From Gemmataceae bacterium (GTDB taxonomy: Bacteria > Planctomycetota > Planctomycetia > Gemmatales > Gemmataceae), in assembly GCA_022842245.1 (NCBI GenBank), contig JALHPZ010000011.1:62001-126000 (forward strand): a stretch of DNA of 64,000 bases, given 5' to 3'. This document shows, in pieces, positions 26,290 through 33,640 of the stretch; position 1 is the stretch's first letter; each line of letters begins with the position of its first letter. A program made the translations under genes and the position numbers. The notes beneath the pieces are model-generated. The model saw only the letters and a program-made list of their open reading frames with translations. It was not told where the DNA came from and ran no database searches.

Positions 26290-27744
26290 ATGCGCGGTTT
26301 CGCCACCCTGATCGGATTGTTGCTCGCCCCGCTGGCGTACGCCGCCGGGCCGTTCGATTCCTTGTTGAAGGTCGTGCCGGCGACGACGAACACGCTGGTA
26401 CTTGTGGATGTTCCGGCGATCTACGACAGCCCGCTGGCGAAAACGTTGAAGTGGTCGGAAACCTACCAGCAGCGATTCCGCGCCGGCGTGCACACGCTGC
26501 CGCCGGACGCCCAGCGCGTGGCGATTGCGTGCGCGACGAACATGTCGAACCTTCGGCGGGAATGGCAACTGGTGCTGATGGACGTCCGGCAGGTGGCGAA
26601 CGCGCGCGAGGTGGCCGCGCGCGAGTCGGGCAAGGTCGACGAAATCGCGGGCCGGTTCGCGGTGTTGTCTCCGCGCGATGTCTACTTCACGTCCGTATCG
26701 GAGCGGGAGTCGGCGGCCTGGTATCCGGCCAACCGGCAGTTGCTGGCGCACTGGCTGCGCAACGTGCCGGTCTGGCAGCAGCGGGCCGAGCCGATGCTGG
26801 GCGAGCAGTTGAAGGCCGCAGTCGCCCGGCGCGGTCCGAAGGAGCAGATTCTGGTCGCGTTCGACCTGACCGACGCATTCGATCGGGAGACGATCCGCGC
26901 GGCGCTCGACGACTCTCCCGCCGTTCTGGCCGCGCAGCCGAACGTCGAGGCCCTTACGAAAACCTTGGTGAGCCTTCGCGGTGTCAGTCTGGGCGTTTCC
27001 GTAACCGATGCGATCGCCGGCACCATCCGCGTGGATTTCGGACTCGATCCCGCGCCACACCGTCGCGTGCTGAAGGATCTCTTCCTCGAAGCGTTGGAGG
27101 ACGAGGGGGCCGCGATCGGTGACCTGCACGCCTGGAATGCGTCGTTCGAAGGGAACGCGATGATCCTCACCGGTCCACTCGAACCGGCGTCCTTGGCGCG
27201 GCTGCTGGCCCTGTTCGAATTCCCGAACGAGACCGAATCGACCGCCGTCGCACCGGAGGCGGGCGAGGCGAAGCCAAACGCCGACCTCACGCGCAAGTAC
27301 TTCGCCGCCGTCGTCGCCTGCGTCGACGAAGTCCGCCGCTCGAAGCAGAAGAAAGACTATTTGAAGACCGCCGCCTGGCACGAATCGTACGCCGGCAAGA
27401 TCGAGAAGCTGAGCACGCGATACGTCGACCGCGAGGCGGTTCGGTTCGGAACGGCCACGGCCGAGCGCTTGCGGGCGATCGCGGCCTCGATGCGGGGCGT
27501 TGCGGTGGATGTGAACGCGATCGCGTCGGGCGCCTATCTCTACACCTACCAGCCGCGCCGTCGCGGCTGGTTCGGGCCGGGTTGGGCGAGCGTCGCCACC
27601 AACGTGCCGCAGAAGCGCGGGGAGATCGCCAAGGCGGTCGCCGACGGGGAGAAGACGCGCACGCAGATCTGGAGCCAGATCGAAAATGGAATCGTGCAGA
27701 CACGCCTTGAACTGAACGCCAAATTCGGCAAGGGATTTGAATAA
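26290..27744 (+). CDS. hypothetical secreted protein, 484 aa
   Basis: Has a short Sec-type signal (MRGFATLIGLLLAPLAYAAG) and a large soluble domain. Features include KVVPATTNTLVLVDVPAIYDS near the start and two matching segments, a pattern seen in planctomycete periplasmic proteins of unknown function. The C-terminal third is helical and rich in Lys and Arg (VRRSKQKKDYLKTAAWHES). No catalytic motif was found. It stands apart from the heptose genes that follow by 55 bp and may be transcribed with them. Confidence 0.65.
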   Translation: MRGFATLIGLLLAPLAYAAGPFDSLLKVVPATTNTLVLVDVPAIYDSPLAKTLKWSETYQQRFRAGVHTLPPDAQRVAIACATNMSNLRREWQLVLMDVRQVANAREVAARESGKVDEIAGRFAVLSPRDVYFTSVSERESAAWYPANRQLLAHWLRNVPVWQQRAEPMLGEQLKAAVARRGPKEQILVAFDLTDAFDRETIRAALDDSPAVLAAQPNVEALTKTLVSLRGVSLGVSVTDAIAGTIRVDFGLDPAPHRRVLKDLFLEALEDEGAAIGDLHAWNASFEGNAMILTGPLEPASLARLLALFEFPNETESTAVAPEAGEAKPNADLTRKYFAAVVACVDEVRRSKQKKDYLKTAAWHESYAGKIEKLSTRYVDREAVRFGTATAERLRAIAASMRGVAVDVNAIASGAYLYTYQPRRRGWFGPGWASVATNVPQKRGEIAKAVADGEKTRTQIWSQIENGIVQTRLELNAKFGKGFE

Positions 27745-27799
27745 GCAATGGCTCGATTCGCCTTGCGGGTCCCGCCGAAAACGTGGTACTCCGTGGGGC

Positions 27800-28315
27800 A
27801 TGGTTTGGACTCCCCGCGAAAAAACCCTCGACTGGCCCGCGCTGCTCGCCGCGCGTGAGCAGGCCCGCGCTGACGGCCGCACCGTCGTCTGGACCAACGG
27901 CTGCTTCGACCTCCTCCATCCCGGCCACGTCGCCAGCCTCGCACAGGCACGCGCCCTCGGGGATTGGCTCGTCGTCGGCTTGAATTCCGACGCGTCCGTC
28001 CGCGCCAACAAGGGGCCGCTGCGGCCGATCCTGTCACAAAACGAACGCGCGGCGTTGCTCGCCGCACTCGAATGCGTCGACGCCGTGATCGTCTTCGACG
28101 AACCGACGCCAGAGGCGGCCCTCGCGCGGTTGCAACCCGACATTCATTGCAAGGGAATGGAATACGCCCCGCCGCACGGCCGGCCCGTGCCGGAACGCGC
28201 GACCATCGAAGCGTACGGCGGGCGCATCGAATACCTGCCGTTGGTGCCGGGCGTGTCCACGACGGACGTGCTGGCGCGCATCCACGAGAAGACCGGAGCC
28301 AGCCGTGCGGCGTGA
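27800..28315 (+). CDS. hldC: D-glycero-beta-D-manno-heptose 1-phosphate adenylyltransferase (HldC, HldE C-domain type)
   Basis: A 171-residue nucleotidyltransferase that forms ADP-heptose from heptose 1-phosphate and ATP, a late step towards LPS inner-core heptose. The signature is VVWTNGCFDLLHPGHVASL (H40 and H43 of the HxGH motif) with GLNSDASVR and, near the end, LPLVPGVSTTDVLARI, which is close to the standard IVEGRSTTxIIxRI segment. It is a stand-alone version of the C-terminal half of bifunctional HldE. The ATG at 27800 is preferred to a TTG at 27737 that would add 21 residues unlike the family. It overlaps gmhB by 11 bp. Confidence 0.85.
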   Translation: MVWTPREKTLDWPALLAAREQARADGRTVVWTNGCFDLLHPGHVASLAQARALGDWLVVGLNSDASVRANKGPLRPILSQNERAALLAALECVDAVIVFDEPTPEAALARLQPDIHCKGMEYAPPHGRPVPERATIEAYGGRIEYLPLVPGVSTTDVLARIHEKTGASRAA

Positions 28316-28838
28316 GACGCTCCTGCTCCTGGATCGGGACGGCACGTTGATGGAGGACGTCGGCTACCCGAACGACCCGGCCACGGTGCGGCTCGTCCCC
28401 GGAGCGGCGGACGCCGTCCGCGAGCTGGTTCAGCGGGGATTCGTGCCCGCGATCGTGAGCAATCAATCGGGCATCGCGCGCGGGATCGTCTCGCCGGCGC
28501 AGGCGAAGGCCGTGCACGATCGGTTCGTCGCGATGTTCGCGGACGCATCCGGCGTCCGGCTGCCGGCGTTCTACTGCCCGCACGGACCGGACGATGGTTG
28601 CGACTGCCGCAAGCCGGAGATCGGATTGCTCCGTCGTGCGGCCGTCGAGCTGGACAAGGTCGGCCGACCGGCCGTGATGATCGGAGACAAAACGTCGGAC
28701 GTGCAAGCCGGCCGGCGGTTCGGCGCGTGCGCGATCCGGTTGGGTCCGCACGACGGCATGGCGGATTTCGCCTCGGACGACTGGTCGGCGGTCGTGGATT
28801 TCGTGTTGAACCGGGAGCCAACGCATGTCGGGGCTTGA
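28305..28838 (+). CDS. gmhB: D-glycero-D-manno-heptose 1,7-bisphosphate 7-phosphatase
   Basis: A 177-residue HAD-superfamily phosphatase. The nucleophile/acid pair is LLLDRDGTL (D10, D12), motif II is VSNQSGIARG (S52), and the zinc-binding loop CPHGPDDGCDC (C91, H93, C99, C101) followed by RKPEIG is diagnostic of GmhB and the related histidinol phosphatases. It removes the 7-phosphate before adenylylation. It starts with GTG inside the end of hldC and overlaps hldA by 14 bp, so the three are one translation-coupled unit. Neighbouring heptose genes make GmhB far more likely than a HisB-N enzyme. Confidence 0.88.
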   Translation: MRRETLLLLDRDGTLMEDVGYPNDPATVRLVPGAADAVRELVQRGFVPAIVSNQSGIARGIVSPAQAKAVHDRFVAMFADASGVRLPAFYCPHGPDDGCDCRKPEIGLLRRAAVELDKVGRPAVMIGDKTSDVQAGRRFGACAIRLGPHDGMADFASDDWSAVVDFVLNREPTHVGA

Positions 28839-29808
28839 TCTGATTCCGCGGTTCCGCGGCTGTCCGGTGCTGGTCGTCGGCGACCTGATGCTCGACGAGT
28901 TCATCTGGGGCAGCGTCGCGCGCATTTCTCCGGAAGCGCCCGTGCCGGTGGTGGAGGTGCAGCGGCGAACGCACGTCGCGGGCGGGGCGGCGAACGCGGC
29001 GGCCAACGTGGCCGCGCTCGGCGGCCGGCCCGTCATCGCCGGGCTGACGGGTGCCGATTCGAACGGTTACCGCGTGGCCGAACTGCTCCGCGAGGCCGGC
29101 GTGTCCGACGCCGCCGTCGTGCGGGATGCGTTCCGACCAACCACGACCAAGACGCGCGTGCTCGCCCAGGGGCAGCAGATGCTCCGCGTGGACCAGGAGA
29201 CGCCCGGCGCGTTGCACGCGGAATACGAGGATGAACTGCTCGCACGCATCGCGAGCGTGCTGCCCGGCGTTCGCGGCTGCGTGCTCTCCGACTACGGCAA
29301 GGGCGTGGTGACGCCGCGCGTGGCGCGGGAACTGCTCGAACGCTGCCAGGCGGAGCGCATTCCGGTAGTGGTCGATCCGAAGGGGGTCGATTACGCGAAG
29401 TATCGCGGGGCGACGGTGGTGAAGCCGAACCAACTCGAAGCGGGCAAGGTATTGAACCGGGACCTCCGCAGCGCGGAGGACGTGCGCGCCGCCGGTCGCG
29501 ACCTGGCCGAGCAATTGCAGACGTCGATCCTCATCACGCAGGGCGCGGCCGGGATGTCGCTCTTCGAGCGCGGCCGGGCCCCCGTTCACGTTCCTGCCCA
29601 GGCTCGCGAGGTTTTCGACGTGACCGGTGCCGGCGACACCGTGGCCGGCACGATGGTCCTCGCGCTCGCGGCCGGCGGTTCGCTCGAGACCGCATGCCGG
29701 CTGGCGAGCGCCGCCGCCGCCGTCGTCGTCGGCAAGGTCGGCACCGCCACCGTCTCCCCCGACGAACTCCTCGCGAACCTCGGCGATGTCCAGCGCCAGG
29801 CGGCGTAG
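28825..29808 (+). CDS. hldA: D-glycero-beta-D-manno-heptose-7-phosphate kinase (HldA, HldE N-domain type)
   Basis: A 327-residue ribokinase (PfkB) family sugar kinase. It has VLVVGDLMLDEFIWGSVARISPEAP typical of the HldE kinase half (split here as VLVVGDLMLDEF and ISPEAPVPVV), GGAANAAANVAALGG, and the catalytic signature DVTGAGDTVAGT (base D271 with the GAGD anion hole). It phosphorylates heptose 7-phosphate at C1. With hldC and gmhB the set converts heptose 7-phosphate to an ADP-heptose; gmhA (isomerase) and hldD (epimerase) are not in the window. The split of kinase and adenylyltransferase into separate genes is an organisation known from several phyla. Confidence 0.88.
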   Translation: MSGLDLIPRFRGCPVLVVGDLMLDEFIWGSVARISPEAPVPVVEVQRRTHVAGGAANAAANVAALGGRPVIAGLTGADSNGYRVAELLREAGVSDAAVVRDAFRPTTTKTRVLAQGQQMLRVDQETPGALHAEYEDELLARIASVLPGVRGCVLSDYGKGVVTPRVARELLERCQAERIPVVVDPKGVDYAKYRGATVVKPNQLEAGKVLNRDLRSAEDVRAAGRDLAEQLQTSILITQGAAGMSLFERGRAPVHVPAQAREVFDVTGAGDTVAGTMVLALAAGGSLETACRLASAAAAVVVGKVGTATVSPDELLANLGDVQRQAA

Positions 29809-29835
29809 CGTGTATACTGTCGGCAGGAGACCGAC

Positions 29836-30564
29836 ATGCCGCTCCGCGACCACTTCCGACCGCCATTCAGCCTCCAGCTTCCGTGGGACGGCTTCCATGG
29901 TCAGTTGCCGGCCATGATCGTCCTCGCCTTGAAGCGATTACTGCCGCCACACTACTCCGCGCAGCCCAGCGTCCACCTCGGCAGTGGAATCGAGATCGAT
30001 CTCGGGACCTATCGTGACGATGACGAAACGGGAGCCCGGCGGATGGGCCGGACTTCGAGCGCGGGTTCGGTCGCGCTGCTCTCGCCGCCCGCGCCGAGCC
30101 TGATGGTCGATCTGGAACTGCCCGCCGCCGACGAGTACGAGGTGCGCATCTACGACAAGGATCGCGAACGCCGGCTCGTCGCGGCCATCGAGATCGTCAG
30201 TCCGTCCAACAAGGATCGACCGGAACACCGTCGCGAGTTCGTCGCGAAGTGCGCCACGCTCCTCCGGCAGGACGTCTCGGTGTCGATCGTGGACATCGTC
30301 ACCGTTCGGCGCTTCAACCTGTATCTGGACCTGCTCGATTTCCTCGGACAAAGCGATCCGCGGTATCCGGAGAGCAACCCGGCGATCTACGCCGCGACGC
30401 TCGCCGCCCGGAATAACGGAACGCTTTGGTCGCTGAAGACGTGGGCCTACCCGCTGGAGATCGGTCAGCCGCTGCCCACGATTCCGCTCATCCTCGACGA
30501 TTGGAACGGCGTGAATCTCGACCTGGAGCCGGTCTACGAAGCGACGCTCGAAGCCGTAAGCTGA
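29836..30564 (+). CDS. DUF4058 family protein
   Basis: A 242-residue soluble protein of the DUF4058 type: MPLRDHFRPPFS and WDGFHGQLPAMIV at the start, YEVRIYDKDRERRLVAAIE, EIVSPSNKDRPEHRREF, and PYPLEIGQPLPTIPL-like ending (here AYPLEIGQPLPTIPLIL). Such proteins are abundant in cyanobacteria and planctomycetes. The IE(I/L)xSPxNK segment resembles that of restriction-endonuclease-like (Uma2) folds, but no activity is known to me. It follows hldA by 27 bp and precedes the hydrolase gene by 25 bp. Confidence 0.8.
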   Translation: MPLRDHFRPPFSLQLPWDGFHGQLPAMIVLALKRLLPPHYSAQPSVHLGSGIEIDLGTYRDDDETGARRMGRTSSAGSVALLSPPAPSLMVDLELPAADEYEVRIYDKDRERRLVAAIEIVSPSNKDRPEHRREFVAKCATLLRQDVSVSIVDIVTVRRFNLYLDLLDFLGQSDPRYPESNPAIYAATLAARNNGTLWSLKTWAYPLEIGQPLPTIPLILDDWNGVNLDLEPVYEATLEAVS

Positions 30565-30589
30565 TTCGAACTTCTCGCGGGATTTCGCC

Positions 30590-31330
30590 GTGGTCATCCA
30601 GGACGATTTCGTCGAACTCGAAACGGCGACGGGACCGATGCGGACGCATCGCTTCTGGCCGGTCGCGGCCGGGCGCTATCCCGGCGTCATCCTGTATTCG
30701 GAAATCTTCCAGCTGACGGGTCCGATCGCGCGGCTGGCGCGGTACTGCGCCGGGCACGGCTACGCCGTCGCCGTGCCGGAGATCTTCCACGAACTCGAAG
30801 CACCCGGGGCGGTGCTCGGCTACGACCAGGCCGGAGCGGATCGCGGCAACCAGGACAAGATCACCAAGACGATTGCGTCGTACGACGACGACGCCCGCGC
30901 CGTCATCCGCCACCTGCAAGGGTGGGGCGCCTGTACGGGCGCGATCGGCGTCTTCGGCGTCTGCATCGGCGGCCACCTCGCCTTCCGCGCCGCGATGAAC
31001 CCCGAGGTGCGCGCGGCGGCGTGCTTCTACGCCACCGACATCCACAAGCGCAGCCTCGGCGCGGGCCAGTGCGACGATTCGCTCGCGCGGGCCGGGGAAA
31101 TCGGCGGCGAATTGCTGATGGCATGGGGCCGGCAGGATCCGCATATTCCCGCCGAGGGCCGCGCCGCCATCTACGCCCGGCTCGTCGAGACCGGCCGGAA
31201 CTTCACCTGGCACGAGTTCAACGGCGCCCACGCCTTCCTCCGCGACGAGGGGCACCGCTACGATCCCGAACTCGCCGGCCTCTCCCAGCAACTGATCCTC
31301 GCGCTCTTCCACCGCACCCTGCGCGGTTGA
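30590..31330 (+). CDS. Dienelactone hydrolase family protein
   Basis: A 246-residue alpha/beta hydrolase. The nucleophile elbow GVFGVCIGGHLA carries Cys125, as in dienelactone hydrolases, with D183 (GRQDPHIP) and H214 (FNGAHAFLRDE) completing a Cys-Asp-His triad. The family opens cyclic lactones or related esters; many genomic members act on unknown substrates. It starts with GTG. No chlorocatechol pathway genes are nearby, so the specific substrate is undefined. Confidence 0.85.
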   Translation: MVIQDDFVELETATGPMRTHRFWPVAAGRYPGVILYSEIFQLTGPIARLARYCAGHGYAVAVPEIFHELEAPGAVLGYDQAGADRGNQDKITKTIASYDDDARAVIRHLQGWGACTGAIGVFGVCIGGHLAFRAAMNPEVRAAACFYATDIHKRSLGAGQCDDSLARAGEIGGELLMAWGRQDPHIPAEGRAAIYARLVETGRNFTWHEFNGAHAFLRDEGHRYDPELAGLSQQLILALFHRTLRG

Positions 31331-31568
31331 CCGTTTCCGCCACTCGTTCGTCGTGGCGCCGTCAACCCAAAGATTGCCCGGCAACAATTCCGACCACCGG
31401 AAGCCGGATAGGGTTCACGCCGGTGTGGGGCGTTGTTCGGTTCGCCCGACCCCCACGATCTGAAAGTTTTCCCCGGCCGAGCGGTATGTCCCGCCAGTGG
31501 CCCGTTGCAACCGGCGGGCCGACCGGCCTACAATGGTTCGACCCGACCCCCGTGAAAGGTCGCCGCGC

Positions 31569-32285
31569 ATGCGCTGGCTCACCGCCATCCCCGTGTACAA
31601 CGAAGCCAAGTCGGTCCGCGCCGTCCTCGCCGAGGTCCGCGAACATGCTTCTGACATCCTCGTCATCGACGACGGCTCCACCGACGACACGGCGAAGCTG
31701 CTCGACGCCGAACCCGGCCTGCACCGGATCCGACACCCTCGCAATCGCGGCTATGGTGCCGCTCTTTCCAGCGCCTTCGACTTCGCCCGCCGCGGCGGCT
31801 ACGACGTGCTCGTCACCATGGATTGCGACGGCCAGCACCAGCCCGACCGCATTCCCGTCCTCCTCGAACAGATCGGCGATGCCGACATCGTTTCGGGCAG
31901 CCGCTACCTCCGCGACTTCCGCACCGACACCCCCGCCCCGACCGACCGGCGATTCATCAACGCCACCATCACGCGCGAGCTGAACGAACGCTACGACCTC
32001 GGCATCACCGACGCCTTTTGCGGATTCAAAGCCTACAATCGTCGCGCGCTCGACGCGCTGCGCGTCACCGAAACCGGCTGGGGCATGCCGTTGCAAGTGT
32101 GGGTCCAGGCCGCCAAGGCCGGACTGCGCATCCGCGAGATCGGCGTTCCGCGACTCTACCTCGATCCGTCGCGCGCCTTCGGCGGCGTCCTCAACGATCC
32201 GACCGAACGGCTGGCGTATTATCGATCGATCATCGACGCCGCGGATCGCGAGACGCTCGAACCGTGTTGTTCGGAGTCGGCGTGA
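31569..32285 (+). CDS. Family 2 glycosyltransferase (dolichyl-phosphate mannosyltransferase-like)
   Basis: A 238-residue GT-A fold transferase: TAIPVYNEAKSV at the N-terminus, VIDDGSTDDTAKLL for nucleotide-sugar binding, NRGYGAALSSAFD, and TMDCDGQHQPDRIP with the metal-binding DxD-type motif. It has no C-terminal membrane helices, so it is a soluble or peripheral DPM1-like enzyme making polyprenyl-phosphate sugars or a related glycosylation. Residues 130-160 include DAFCGFKAYNRRAL, typical of the family. The ATG at 31569 gives the normal N-terminus. The next gene starts on the last base of its stop (TGATG). Confidence 0.85.
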   Translation: MRWLTAIPVYNEAKSVRAVLAEVREHASDILVIDDGSTDDTAKLLDAEPGLHRIRHPRNRGYGAALSSAFDFARRGGYDVLVTMDCDGQHQPDRIPVLLEQIGDADIVSGSRYLRDFRTDTPAPTDRRFINATITRELNERYDLGITDAFCGFKAYNRRALDALRVTETGWGMPLQVWVQAAKAGLRIREIGVPRLYLDPSRAFGGVLNDPTERLAYYRSIIDAADRETLEPCCSESA

Positions 32286-33640
32286 TGCGGCTGCGGCCGC
32301 CGGCGAACGACCGCGAACTCCTCGCCGTGCCGGACTTCGATGCAATCCCGTCCCTCCTCGCACGCAATCGCGAACTCCTCGATTCCAGCACTGTCACTGT
32401 CGACGGCGTGCCGCTTACGGCGCTCCGCCGCATGGCGCGGCAGGAACTCCTCGGCCACGATCACCCCGCGCCGCTCGTGGTTACCGGTCATCAGCCGGAG
32501 CCGTTCCACCCCGGCGTGTGGGTCAAGAACTTCGCCGCGAACGGACTGGCGGCGCGGCTCGGCGGCTCGGCCGTCAACCTCGTCGTCGACAACGACACGG
32601 TAAAATCCACTGCGCTCGCCGTGCCGACATGGGACCGATGGGAGCCCGAAGCGATCCGGATCGCGAACGTGCCGTTCGCCCCGGCACCCGCCGGGCAGAC
32701 GTGGGAGACGCTCCGGCCGATCGAGCCATTTCTCGGGGAGATCGGGTCGTTCGCGAAATGGTTCGGCTACGAGCCGATCGGCGTCGAAGCCGCAAGTGCG
32801 ATGGTCGGCGACACCGCGGCCGAGCGGTTCGATGCGGCGCGGCGGGCGTACGAAGCGCGCTGGATCGGTGCGAACCACGAGATCGCCGTGAGCCGGTTGA
32901 GCCGCAGCGCCGCGTTCCGCCACTTCGCAAATCATCTCGTCCGCGATCGTGAGCGGTTCCGCGCTGTCCACAACGCCGCCGTCCGGGAATATCGTCAGGT
33001 CAACGGCCTGCGCAGCCGCACGCATCCGGTGCCGGAACTGGCGGACGGCGAAATCCCCTTCTGGCATGCCGGAGACCGCGGCCGCGAACGTGCAACCGTT
33101 CCGTTCGATCCCGAACGGATCCGCCCTCGAGCGCTGACGCTGACGCTCTTCGCGCGGATCGTCTTCGCCGATCTGTTCGTCCACGGGATCGGCGGCGGAA
33201 AATACGATGCCGTCACCGACACGATCATCCGGGACTACTTCGGCCTTGAGCCGCCAACGTTCCAGGTCGTCTCGGCGACGCTGCGCCTGCCCCTGCCGGG
33301 ATTCGCCGCGACGGACGACGACGTCACGCGACTGCGCCGGCTCGTGCGCGACCTGCACTGGAACCCGCAGCGCCACGGTGCCGACGGCGACGCGGAGCAT
33401 CGCCGCATCGCGAACGGGCCGCCGGGGAAGGAGCAATATCGTACCTTCCGCGCGCTCGGCGACCGCCTGCGCCCGAGCGTGGCGGAACGTCTCGCTCTCG
33501 CCGAGAGGGACCTGCGGCGGGCGGAGGCGGAGGCCGGCGCGAACGCGATCCTGCGCCGACGGGACTATTCGTGGCTGCTCTATCCCGCGGAGATGCTGCG
33601 GGAATTTCTAACGGATGCGCGCCGGCGTGCGAGGGGTTAA
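32285..33640 (+). CDS. hypothetical protein, 451 aa, distant BshC-like features
   Basis: A soluble protein in translational contact with the glycosyltransferase gene. The segment LVVTGHQPEPFHPGVWVKN followed by LVVDNDTVKS is reminiscent of the VVTGQQ motif of BshC, the putative cysteine-adding enzyme of bacillithiol synthesis, and GGGKYDAVTDTIIRDYFG (about 303-320) is a second conserved-looking block. The C-terminal part is helical and Arg-rich (RRDYSWLLYPAEML). The BshC link is weak and by eye; no bshA or bshB is present, though the neighbour is a glycosyltransferase of another family. Its TAA is shared with the minus-strand nuoM stop through TTAA at 33637-33640. Confidence 0.55.
   Translation: MRLRPPANDRELLAVPDFDAIPSLLARNRELLDSSTVTVDGVPLTALRRMARQELLGHDHPAPLVVTGHQPEPFHPGVWVKNFAANGLAARLGGSAVNLVVDNDTVKSTALAVPTWDRWEPEAIRIANVPFAPAPAGQTWETLRPIEPFLGEIGSFAKWFGYEPIGVEAASAMVGDTAAERFDAARRAYEARWIGANHEIAVSRLSRSAAFRHFANHLVRDRERFRAVHNAAVREYRQVNGLRSRTHPVPELADGEIPFWHAGDRGRERATVPFDPERIRPRALTLTLFARIVFADLFVHGIGGGKYDAVTDTIIRDYFGLEPPTFQVVSATLRLPLPGFAATDDDVTRLRRLVRDLHWNPQRHGADGDAEHRRIANGPPGKEQYRTFRALGDRLRPSVAERLALAERDLRRAEAEAGANAILRRRDYSWLLYPAEMLREFLTDARRRARG

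Noticed and set aside
33637..33640. A nuoN belonging to the minus-strand complex I set
   Set aside because: The set ends with nuoM, which meets a convergent unrelated gene; all neighbouring frames are accounted for.
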